DNA of 64,000 nt, taken from contig JANPDL010000022.1 in assembly GCA_031431475.1 (NCBI GenBank), forward strand, positions 70,281 through 134,280, given 5' to 3'. This document shows positions 54,577 to 62,283 of the stretch, piece after piece (within the stretch, counting starts at the first letter, position 1; each line of letters starts with the position of its first letter). The notes beneath the pieces were generated by a model. The model had not been told where the DNA came from and did not search any database. It saw only the letters and a program-made list of their open reading frames with translations. The stretch comes from JADCCX01 sp031431475 (GTDB lineage: Bacteria > Pseudomonadota > Alphaproteobacteria > Rhizobiales > Beijerinckiaceae). The position numbers and the translations under genes are program-made.

Positions 54577-55650
54577 TCAGCTTTGCTTGCCGGACGGCAC
54601 AGGCCTGTCGATACGGGCCCCTGTCTCGCGGTTGAACAGATGACAGATACGCGCCGGTACATGCGCCGCGAGCGGCGCTCCGATGGTGATCTTAAAATCC
54701 TTTGCTGCCTTGATGGCCACAAGCGATCCGCCTGCCTGCATCGTGACCATGGAGGAATCGCCCAGCAGCTCCATGGAGTAGACAGGTGCAGCGATTTCGC
54801 CCTTGCCGGCGACTGCCGCATCCTCCGCCCGGAAGCCGAGTGTCACAGGCCCATCACCCACGTCGCCAAAGCCCGGGATGAGGACGCCATCGGCGGTGAA
54901 GCTTCCGCCGTGCAGAGTACCGTTCACCAGATTCATGGCCGGATTGCCGATAAAGGCAGCGACGAAAGTATTGGCAGGTCGATCATAGATCTCCAGCGGC
55001 GTGCCGACTTGCTGCACCTCGCCCCGGCTCATCACCACAACACGATCAGCCAGCGTCATCGCCTCGATCTGGTCATGGGTGACATAGATCGTTGTTGTCT
55101 TAAGTTCGTGGTGCAGGTTCTTGATCTGGGCCCGGGTCGAGACACGGAGCTTGGCATCAAGATTCGACAGTGGTTCATCCATCAGGAAGACCTTGGGCTT
55201 GCGAACGATAGCGCGAGCCAGCGCCACGCGCTGGCGTTGACCACCGGAGAGGGCAGCAGGCTTGCGATCCAGGAACTCGGTCAGCTCTACCGTTTCTGCC
55301 GCGCGCATCACCCGTGCGTTGTGATCTGCCTCCGGAACCTTGCGAACCTTGAGCGGGAAGCGGATATTTTCGTAGATCGTCATCGTTGGATAAAGTCCGT
55401 AGGACTGGAACACCATGGCGATGTCGCGATCCTTCGGATCAAGATTGTTGACCATGCGGTCTCCAATCCAGATCTCGCCGTCACTCACATCTTCAAGCCC
55501 GGCGATCATGCGCATTGTCGTGGTCTTGCCGCAGCCTGAAGGTCCCAGCAGCACGAGAAACTCGCCGTCTGCGATATGAAGGCTCATGGTCTTGACGCCG
55601 ACGACAGAGCCCCAGCGCTTTGAAATATTTTTCAGTTGAATGTCAGACAT
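54577..55650 (-). CDS. ABC transporter ATP-binding protein, UgpC/MsmK type
   Basis: 357-residue ATPase of a carbohydrate-uptake importer. Walker [37 protein letters not shown], signature [15 protein letters not shown], Walker [13 protein letters not shown], then a C-terminal TOBE/regulatory domain ([27 protein letters not shown]). Carbohydrate or glycerol-phosphate specificity is set by the binding protein. Operon with two permeases 3 bp upstream and the dehydrogenase 11 bp downstream. Confidence 0.94.
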   Translation of the reverse strand: MSDIQLKNISKRWGSVVGVKTMSLHIADGEFLVLLGPSGCGKTTTMRMIAGLEDVSDGEIWIGDRMVNNLDPKDRDIAMVFQSYGLYPTMTIYENIRFPLKVRKVPEADHNARVMRAAETVELTEFLDRKPAALSGGQRQRVALARAIVRKPKVFLMDEPLSNLDAKLRVSTRAQIKNLHHELKTTTIYVTHDQIEAMTLADRVVVMSRGEVQQVGTPLEIYDRPANTFVAAFIGNPAMNLVNGTLHGGSFTADGVLIPGFGDVGDGPVTLGFRAEDAAVAGKGEIAAPVYSMELLGDSSMVTMQAGGSLVAIKAAKDFKITIGAPLAAHVPARICHLFNRETGARIDRPVPSGKQS

Positions 55651-55653
55651 CGA

Positions 55654-56535
55654 CTACCCCTTGACTGCGCCAGCAGTCAGCCCGGAGACGATCTGACGCT
55701 GGAAGAACATGATGAGGATGAAGAGCGGTGCCGCGACAGATACAACCGATGCGACAGCAAACATGACATTTCCTTCAGTCTGCGTGGTGCCGAGGAAGCT
55801 TGCAATCTTTGGGATCATCGTCTGGTTCTCTTTCGAGAGCAGCATCGCTGTGACGATGAAATCGTTGTAGGCGAGAAGGAATGAGAACAGCCCCGTAGTG
55901 ATCACGCCCGGCCACATCACGGGGATGATCACATGCCTGAATGCCTGGAAGGGCGTACAGCCATCGACACGTGCGCTTTCATCAAGATCCCTTGGAATAT
56001 TCTTGAAAAAGGCGGTGAGCATCCAGAGCGTGAAGGGTTGGTTGATTGCGACAAGAACGATAATCGCTGTTGGCAGATGCCCCCACATATTCAAGCTGTA
56101 GAATGGCAGAAGGTATCCCGAAACCAGCGTGATTGGTGGTATGGCACGAAAGACAAGCGCCGTGATCAGTAGCCAGAATGTGTAGCGATAGGTTGAGCGG
56201 CTGAGCGCATAGCCACCAAGTGTGCCGATTGTCAGCGAGATCACCACAACACAGACAACAACAATCGTGGAATTCAACGCAGCGAGCCAGAATTCTTCCT
56301 TTATCCAGGCGCCGAAATAACCAGCTCCCGTGAAGGTGCTGCCATACTCATTCAGCGTGAGGGGACCAGTCAAAGCCTGACGCCAGTTGGCTTTCGAGAA
56401 GAAGTCACCCTCGACCTTGAAGCTACCCCAGAAGGTCCATGCGAACGGAAAAATGGCGATGACGAGCCAGACCAGCAGCAATACGCTGAGGAGCAGGGTC
56501 AATGGGAGCGAACGCTGTCCGGGTTGTGCAGCCAT
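55654..56535 (-). CDS. Carbohydrate ABC transporter permease (MalG-like)
   Basis: 293-residue inner-membrane permease with six spans. N-terminal span LPLTLLLSVLLLVWLVIAIFPFAWTFWGSFK and the EAA loop DESARVDGCTPFQAFRHVIIPVMWPG, which contacts the ATPase, are typical of the MalG family. The periplasmic loop is larger than in MalG because of an added segment near LTGPLTLNEYGSTF. Nine bp after the second permease stop. Confidence 0.93.
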   Translation of the reverse strand: MAAQPGQRSLPLTLLLSVLLLVWLVIAIFPFAWTFWGSFKVEGDFFSKANWRQALTGPLTLNEYGSTFTGAGYFGAWIKEEFWLAALNSTIVVVCVVVISLTIGTLGGYALSRSTYRYTFWLLITALVFRAIPPITLVSGYLLPFYSLNMWGHLPTAIIVLVAINQPFTLWMLTAFFKNIPRDLDESARVDGCTPFQAFRHVIIPVMWPGVITTGLFSFLLAYNDFIVTAMLLSKENQTMIPKIASFLGTTQTEGNVMFAVASVVSVAAPLFILIMFFQRQIVSGLTAGAVKG

Positions 56536-56544
56536 TTTCCCTCC

Positions 56545-57567
56545 TCACGCCTTGCCGAAGTTGCGCCATGTCCGGACAAGGACAGGCGAAAGCAGCACGA
56601 GAACACCGGCAACTGTGAGCACGGATGTTGCCGCTGCTGAGGAAAGCAGGCGTGTTTCGCCGCCCAGATCAGAATAGATGAAATAGGATAGTGATTGGGC
56701 GTGCGCGCCCGCATTGAAACTGACAATCGGCTCGAAGACACGGAAATTATCCATGATCTTGATCAGCGCCATGAAGGTTGTGAGCGGCAACAGGTGCGGA
56801 ATGATGATGAAGCGGACACGCTCCCACCGGCTTGCACCATCAATCATAGCGCTTTCCAGCGTATCCTGCGGAACTGTCTGCAACCCGGCATAATAAACGA
56901 CGAAGGCAAATGGTGCGCTGGACCACGTGCCATAGACAATGAGCATGATCCACGTGAGCGGTGTCGAAGCCTTCAAAGACAGGTTGGGATCATTCGCCAG
57001 CCATTGCAATGCTGTGCCAATGACGCCGCGCGAGTCGACCATCCAGAACAGGATGAGAGCGCCGACCAAAGGCGTTATGATCATTGGCAACAGCGACATG
57101 AAGATTACCGGGCCGCGCAGCATCCGAGGAATGGTGTTCACGCCAAGCGCGATGAAAAAGCCAAGAATGATCGAGAGCGGCGTGACAAAAGCCATGTAGG
57201 TGAGCGTGAAGACCAGAGCCTTGTAAAACGGCAGGTTCATCAACCGGTTCCAGAACGCGACAAGGCCTGATGTGCTGGTCCAGATCTGGTTTATCTCCAT
57301 GAACGCGAGGTGCGAGCGATCAGTGTAGGTTCCAAGGCCCACGAAGCGCCCCAAAGGTTGCTGCTCGCGAATTGCACGGGTTGCCGCCTGATCAATCGTC
57401 GTCGATTTTGTGCAGCCAAACGGCGTGCAGTTCTCGACCTCGATGATGACCTGCTCATGGGGCGCATAGACTGACTGGATCAGCACAGAGATCAGGGGCA
57501 AGGCAATGAAGAGAAACATCGCTATGGCCGTCGGCAGGAAGAACTGCAGAAACGTCTTGTGTTTCAT
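56545..57567 (-). CDS. Sugar ABC transporter permease (MalF-like)
   Basis: 340-residue permease. Signal-anchor span FLPTAIAMFLFIALPLISVLIQSVYAP, a large periplasmic loop containing two Cys (VENCTPFGCTKSTTID), and the EAA motif LESAMIDGASRWERVRFIIIPHLLP. The extended loop before the second span is longer than in most MalF-type proteins. It follows the binding-protein gene by 120 bp and precedes the MalG-like gene. Confidence 0.92.
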   Translation of the reverse strand: MKHKTFLQFFLPTAIAMFLFIALPLISVLIQSVYAPHEQVIIEVENCTPFGCTKSTTIDQAATRAIREQQPLGRFVGLGTYTDRSHLAFMEINQIWTSTSGLVAFWNRLMNLPFYKALVFTLTYMAFVTPLSIILGFFIALGVNTIPRMLRGPVIFMSLLPMIITPLVGALILFWMVDSRGVIGTALQWLANDPNLSLKASTPLTWIMLIVYGTWSSAPFAFVVYYAGLQTVPQDTLESAMIDGASRWERVRFIIIPHLLPLTTFMALIKIMDNFRVFEPIVSFNAGAHAQSLSYFIYSDLGGETRLLSSAAATSVLTVAGVLVLLSPVLVRTWRNFGKA

Positions 57568-57687
57568 GGGTCCGGCTCCAGAAGGACACAGAAAAGGTTA
57601 CCGGAAAGGCGGTTACTGCCATCCGAAACATTATCGACCGATTGTCGCGCCCGGCAAAGCAGCACGCATGGCCGGGCACGTCAGTTC

Positions 57688-58932
57688 CTACTTTTTAAGA
57701 AAGCCCTTTTCCTTCGCGGCAGTGCTGTAGGCGGCCTCGATATCGGCAAGCGTCGTCGCTGCATCCTTCTTGCCCGTGAGGAATGGCGCTATGCCGTCGC
57801 CCAGAGCGGTATGCAGCAGGCCCATGTAGGGCAACATCGGATACGGTTTTGAGCCCATTGCCATGGTCTGCATCACGCCCTGGTTGACGGGTGCGGGTTG
57901 ATATCCATTGATCATCCAGACCGCCTGGCCCATCGTCTCGCCATTCAGGATCGATGATGACGTGCCGTTCTTCAACGCCACAAAGGTTGCCTTGGCGTCG
58001 TCATCCGAAACATTCTTCGCCACGGTCCAGCCATCCCACCACAGTGTCGTGGCCGGCGTCTTGCCACCACCGACTGTCATCGGCGCGCCGACCATTGTCG
58101 CGTCTGCCACCTTTGCATCGTTTCCAGCCTTGTCCATCAAGACGCCGCTGCGTGAGCCCCACATATTCATCAGTGCGACATTGCCGGCCTTCCATTCGGC
58201 CGAAGTAGCGTTGGAATCGTGGGTCAGGAAATCAGGATTCATATAGGCGGTGAGCGCTTTCATCATATTCAGGGCAGCCACCCCTTGCGGGTTGTTGATC
58301 GAAATCTCGGGCGTGCCAGCTTTGTAGAACTCTCCGCCATGGCCGATGTACATGTTCACGAATTCAAGGGCGAGATTGAAGCCCGCCAGATAAGCGCCGC
58401 CAACCGGGTTCTTCATGATCCCCTTGTCGCGGATCAACTTGGCCGCTGCGAGCATTTCCTCATAGGTTTTTGGCGGGGCAACACCGATCTGATCCAGCAC
58501 ATCCTTGCGGTAAACCAGATGCTGGGCGTTTGCCATGAACGCCACGGCCATCACCTTGCCGTCAATGGTGATGAGCTGGTTCTTTGGAATGTCCTTGCCG
58601 TGGGCCGCAACGAGATCGTCGAGCGGTCGGATCACATCCTCGTTCATGAGCCCGATAATGGACGATGTCGCGACAATCGCGGACGTATATTCCGCAGGCT
58701 TGCCCTGCATTCCGGCCACATTAATCTTCTGATGATTGGCAGTCAGGTTTGACTTTACCTCGACTGGGCCGGAAGCGCATTTCGCTGCGTTCGCCGCCAC
58801 GGTCTTGATCGCCGGGAACTCATTGCCGACTATATTCACGCGGCCGCTTGTGATGCCACAATTCGCACTTGCCATGCCGACTGACGCCAGCAGTGCGGCG
58901 AAAGATGCGGCTAGTCTGAATGTCCTGTCCAT
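57688..58932 (-). CDS. Extracellular solute-binding protein (family 1)
   Basis: 414-residue periplasmic binding protein. Signal peptide FRLAASFAALLASVGMASA, then a mature N-terminus with CG. The family-1 marks are YRKDVLDQIGVAPPKTYEEMLAAAKLIRDKG and GNVALMNMWGSRSGVL. The start ATG at 58932 is preceded by GGGAGAGGGAG; the longer open frame upstream is not used. First gene of the operon. Its unusual short N-terminal lobe entry (CGITSGRVNIVGNEF) prevents assigning a sugar. Confidence 0.9.
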   Translation of the reverse strand: MDRTFRLAASFAALLASVGMASANCGITSGRVNIVGNEFPAIKTVAANAAKCASGPVEVKSNLTANHQKINVAGMQGKPAEYTSAIVATSSIIGLMNEDVIRPLDDLVAAHGKDIPKNQLITIDGKVMAVAFMANAQHLVYRKDVLDQIGVAPPKTYEEMLAAAKLIRDKGIMKNPVGGAYLAGFNLALEFVNMYIGHGGEFYKAGTPEISINNPQGVAALNMMKALTAYMNPDFLTHDSNATSAEWKAGNVALMNMWGSRSGVLMDKAGNDAKVADATMVGAPMTVGGGKTPATTLWWDGWTVAKNVSDDDAKATFVALKNGTSSSILNGETMGQAVWMINGYQPAPVNQGVMQTMAMGSKPYPMLPYMGLLHTALGDGIAPFLTGKKDAATTLADIEAAYSTAAKEKGFLKK

Positions 58933-59001
58933 GATGCGCTCCCTCTCCCTGAGTTCATTCTGGCGACCCTGTTCCCCGCCAATCTCGAAACGTTGCACTT
59001 T

Positions 59002-59017
59002 TTGCAATCGTATGCAA
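59002..59017. promoter_or_regulatory. LacI-type operator in the divergent promoter
   Basis: TTGCAATCGTATGCAA: TTGCA and TGCAA arms with the central CG typical of LacI-family operators. It lies between the binding-protein gene and the divergent SnoaL-like gene. A TTGCA repeat (TTGCACTTTTTGCAA) overlaps just upstream. The LacI regulator at 51466-52497 is the natural ligand. Confidence 0.65.
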
Positions 59018-59086
59018 GAGCAACTTGAAGATGCTGAAAAACCGATTGAAGTTGCACTACCAAAACCCTTTCCAGTGAAGGATGCC

Positions 59087-60190
59087 ATGAGTGTCGATGA
59101 TGCCATGACTGTCGGCTTCGATCCTTCCGCCTCGCCGTCTTGCCTGATCCGCGAAAGTGTCTTTCGCCGCCTGCATGATCTCGCTGAAGCAAAACCCGCC
59201 GAACTTGCAGTGCACCTCAATACGCTGGCCCATCCGGGTGCCGCGTGGCGCGTATCACACCCGATGAACACGTTGTTGGGACTCGAAGCGGTCGCAGCAC
59301 AGGTGTATGGGCCTCTCAAGCAAGCCATGCCGGACCTCGAGCGCCGCGACGTCATCTTCCTAGGCGGTGTCTATCAAGACCGCAGCTACATCGCCACGAT
59401 CGGCCATTATTATGGCACCATGCGCGGAGATTGGCTCGGAATTCCGGCCACGGGCAAGGCGATCTACCTGCGCTATGGCGAGATCTATCACGTCGATGCC
59501 GACGGCAAGGTCCTGCAGGCCAATCTGCTTTGGGATGTGCTGGATGTCATGCGCCAGGCAGGTGTCTGGCCGCTTGCCGCACCACTCGGTATTGCGGAAA
59601 TGTGGTCGGCGCCGTTTACGGCAGATGGTATCCGTCTGGCACCCTCAGACCCCGGGCAATCCGATCTCAGTATTGCCCAGATATTGGCCATGCACCGCAC
59701 GCTGGCGGAGCATGACGACCGCAACAGCCTTTCGCGCCAATCACTGATTGACATGCCGCAACGGGAGCACTGGCACCCGAGGATGATGTGGTACGGTCCG
59801 GCTGGCATCGGCACGACACGCGGTCTTGACGGGTTTGTCGATGGTCATCAATTGCCGTTCCGCATGGCGTTCCATCGGCCGCAAGGCAGTTTTGATGAGG
59901 TGACAGCCGAACGGGAGCGCCACGGTGCAGGTCATTACATCCGGATCGGCGATGGGCCGTACTCTGTCACAGGCGGCTGGCCGTCTGTTTATGCGATGCA
60001 CAACGGAGATGGCTTCTGCGGCTTGGCCTCCACAGGCCGCCCAGTGCTCATGCGCGTGATGGACTTTTACCTGCACCACGAAGGGCTGATCCGCGAAAAC
60101 TGGGTCCCGCTCGATATGCTGGACCTGCTCAACCAGATGGATTTCGATGCGCTCGCTCGCATGCGGGACATACTTCGACGAGGCTCTTGA
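59087..60190 (+). CDS. Second two-domain SnoaL/NTF2-like protein, divergent
   Basis: 367 residues with two NTF2-type halves. First: AVHLNTLAHPGAAWRVSHPMNTLLGLEAVAAQVYGPLKQAMPDLERRD, ending YHVDADGKVLQANLLWDVLDVMRQAG; second: HPRMMWYGPAGIGTTRGLDGFVDGHQLPFRMAFHRP. It looks only distantly similar to the operon copy at 50480. The ATG at 59087 follows GAAGGA by 5 nt; an ATG at 59082 is out of frame. Divergent from the operon across the LacI operator, so likely co-regulated. Reaction unknown. Confidence 0.75.
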   Translation: MSVDDAMTVGFDPSASPSCLIRESVFRRLHDLAEAKPAELAVHLNTLAHPGAAWRVSHPMNTLLGLEAVAAQVYGPLKQAMPDLERRDVIFLGGVYQDRSYIATIGHYYGTMRGDWLGIPATGKAIYLRYGEIYHVDADGKVLQANLLWDVLDVMRQAGVWPLAAPLGIAEMWSAPFTADGIRLAPSDPGQSDLSIAQILAMHRTLAEHDDRNSLSRQSLIDMPQREHWHPRMMWYGPAGIGTTRGLDGFVDGHQLPFRMAFHRPQGSFDEVTAERERHGAGHYIRIGDGPYSVTGGWPSVYAMHNGDGFCGLASTGRPVLMRVMDFYLHHEGLIRENWVPLDMLDLLNQMDFDALARMRDILRRGS

Positions 60191-60395
60191 TTGTCAACAG
60201 CCGCCTGCTGCAGCCCTCTTCGGGGATGCTGCCTGCGGGTAATTTCAGTCTACATACGACTCTCAATCGTTGCTTCGCAACACCGAAGGAATCACAAAAG
60301 GCTGATATCACTCATCTTCTTTTCGGTCAGACTCCTAATGCGCTCCGCCTTCGTCTTGAGGCTGTTCAGCACATCAGTCAGGGCGGATCTGGTAA
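60191..60395 (+). other. Short non-coding stretch between SnoaL-like gene and IS5 copy
   Basis: No gene recognised. On the minus strand, a 33-codon open tail (ALTDVLNSLKTKAERIR, then SLTEKKMSDISLL) ends at 60292 and begins at the IS5 insertion site. Joining across the IS gives a stop immediately before it, so it does not continue on the other side. Possibly a relic C-terminus of a gene lost before IS insertion. Confidence 0.35.
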
Positions 60396-61307
60396 GAGCC
60401 TGATTTGAAAAGGGTTGAGTGATTTCAGCCAGTTGTGATTCCATCGGTTTGCGACAATCGAGGGAGATCAAGATGGCCTGGACCAAAATCACTCGGCTTC
60501 AGTATGAGCGCTGCGGCTTGCGCTATGCAAGTGATCTGACAGATGCGGAATGGGCGCTGGTTTCGCCGCATCTTCCAGGACGCAAGCGGATCGGGCGGCC
60601 GCGCACCACCGACCTGCGGGCCGTGATGGATGCGCTTTTGTACATTGCCTCCTCGGGCTGCCAGTGGCGGGCCTTGCCGCATGACTTTCCGCCGGTCTCA
60701 ACGGTGCGGGGCTATTTCTACGACTGGATGCGCCGCCGTCTGTTCGCCACGCTCAACCATCTGCTGGGGCTGGCTTCCCGTCCGGCCTTCTCGCGGGCGA
60801 GCATCACCAGCCAACCGGTCAAAACCACGGAAAGCGGCAGCCCCAGAGGCTTTGACGCGGGCAAATGCATCAAAGGCCGCAAGCGCCACATCGTCACCGA
60901 CACGCAAGGCAACCTCGTCGGTCTCGTCGTGCATCCTGCCAGTATGCAGGACAGGGACGGCGCACCGCTCGTGCTGGCCTCAATCCGCGCTCGCTATCCG
61001 TGGCTGCGATATCTCTTTGCCGATGCGGGCTATGCGGGCAAGAAACTGAGAGCAGCGCTCGTGCCGATGGGCCGATGGACCCTGCAGATCATCCGTCGTT
61101 CCGACACAGCCAAGGGCTTCGAGTTGCTGCCACGCCGATGGGTTGTCGAACGCACCTTCGCCTGGCTCAACCGTTGCCGTCGCCTCGCCAAGGACGTCGA
61201 GGCAACCATCGAAAGCGCAACCGCATGGATCTTCGTCGCCCATATCCGCGCGCTCACCCGAAGAATTGCAAGGCCCTGATATCAAACAGGGAGTTCTGAA
61301 TCAGACT
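60396..61307 (+). mobile_element. IS5-family insertion sequence, apparently intact
   Basis: 912-bp element with imperfect terminal inverted repeats (left GAGCCTGATTTGAAA, right end reverse complement GAGTCTGATTCAGAA; first 10 bp match but one) and a 3-bp TAA target duplication at 60393-60395 and 61308-61310. Encodes one complete transposase. Closes the accessory island on the right. The intact target duplication suggests a fairly recent insertion. Confidence 0.85.
60473..61279 (+). CDS. IS5-family transposase
   Basis: 268-residue DDE transposase of the IS5/IS427-type group. N-terminal DUF4096-like region LTDAEWALVSPHLPGRKRIGRPRTTDLRAVMDALLYIASSGCQWRALPHDFPP; first Asp region FDAGKCIKGRKRHIVTDTQG; second Asp in FADAGYAGKKLR; and the Glu in the WVVERTFAWLNRCRRLAKDVE signature. 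The frame is uninterrupted. The ATG at 60473 (MAWTKITRLQYE) with AGGGAG upstream fits the family better than the in-frame one at 60419. Confidence 0.93.
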   Translation: MAWTKITRLQYERCGLRYASDLTDAEWALVSPHLPGRKRIGRPRTTDLRAVMDALLYIASSGCQWRALPHDFPPVSTVRGYFYDWMRRRLFATLNHLLGLASRPAFSRASITSQPVKTTESGSPRGFDAGKCIKGRKRHIVTDTQGNLVGLVVHPASMQDRDGAPLVLASIRARYPWLRYLFADAGYAGKKLRAALVPMGRWTLQIIRRSDTAKGFELLPRRWVVERTFAWLNRCRRLAKDVEATIESATAWIFVAHIRALTRRIARP

Positions 61308-61516
61308 CTAAGTCAGTGTGTACTGGTGCGAGACACTTTCGCCAATTTGATAGAATTAATGTCTCGATTAGAGAATATATGGTTTGATATGGAACATAAT
61401 AATAGATATTTACTTTATGTTGCTTGATTTATTGTAATAACAATAAATTAAAATAGATTATTTTTCGAGCATGAGCGGCGTCACTAAACGTGGCTGTGTA
61501 AATTCAGGAGTTTCAT

Positions 61517-62113
61517 ATGATGTCCCGTTCTTTCAAAATTGCCTTCGTAACAGCAGCTTTGCTGTCCAGCACAGGCCTTGCGCAGGCCGGTGGTTCCGGT
61601 TGCCAGACCTGCTACCAGCACGTCGTGCATCCCCCGCAGTACCGAACCTTCGACGAGACAGTGCTGGTGCGTCCAGCGCAGACGGTTGCGCATCGCACGC
61701 CAGCCGAGTACGGCACGGTACATGAGAATTTTGTGATCCATCCGGCCCGTACTGTCGCCCGCGAAATTCCCGCCGAGCACAGCACGATTGCCGAGCAGGT
61801 CCTGGTGTCTCCGGCCCGCAAGGAGTGGCAGGTGACCCGGGATGCCCATGGCCGCGAGATCGGCTGCTGGGTCAAGATCCCCGCGCAGTATGCAGTTCAG
61901 CATCGCATCGTCGTCGTGCGCCCGGCGCAGATCGTGCATGAGACTATCCCGGCTGTGCATGGTAGCCGCGCCCGTCAGGTCATGGTGCGCGCGCCGCAGG
62001 TCCACCACGAGGTGATCCCGCCCCAGTATGCCACCCGTCATCGCACCGAGATGGTCGCCCCCGCCAGTTCCAGCTGGCAGCCCGTCGGCGGTCATCACCG
62101 TCAGCGCCATTGA
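61517..62113 (+). CDS. Secreted six-repeat protein, unknown function
   Basis: 198 residues, family not recognised. Signal peptide FKIAFVTAALLSSTGLAQA ending near residue 24, then a CxxC (C29/C32) and six repeats of about 23 residues at 39-61, 62-84, 85-107, 121-144, 145-167 and 168-190, with pattern P-[PA]-[QE]-[YH]-x(6-7)-V-x-V-x-P-A. A 13-residue insert (RDAHGREIGCWVK) with the third Cys splits repeats 3 and 4. His- and Arg-rich ending. CAGGAG precedes the ATG. Lies alone between IS5 and a terminator. Confidence 0.8.
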   Translation: MMSRSFKIAFVTAALLSSTGLAQAGGSGCQTCYQHVVHPPQYRTFDETVLVRPAQTVAHRTPAEYGTVHENFVIHPARTVAREIPAEHSTIAEQVLVSPARKEWQVTRDAHGREIGCWVKIPAQYAVQHRIVVVRPAQIVHETIPAVHGSRARQVMVRAPQVHHEVIPPQYATRHRTEMVAPASSSWQPVGGHHRQRH

Positions 62114-62147
62114 TAACAGCTTTCCACACTATCAATTTTTCTGAATG

Positions 62148-62173
62148 CGCCGGGCCCGTCAGCCCGGCGTTTT
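62148..62173 (+). terminator. Rho-independent terminator after the repeat-protein gene
   Basis: CGCCGGGC-ccgtca-GCCCGGCG, an 8-bp GC-rich stem with a 6-nt loop, followed at once by TTTT. Located 35 bp past the stop codon. It ends the transcript of the secreted repeat protein. Confidence 0.85.
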
Positions 62174-62283
62174 CATGTCGGCTGTCATCGCGTTTGCTGA
62201 TGGATTGCGCGCCACACAGTGATTGTTCGAATGTCTGATTCTGGCCTAACGTGGGTCCACACGCTTCAGCCGGGGAATGGTCC

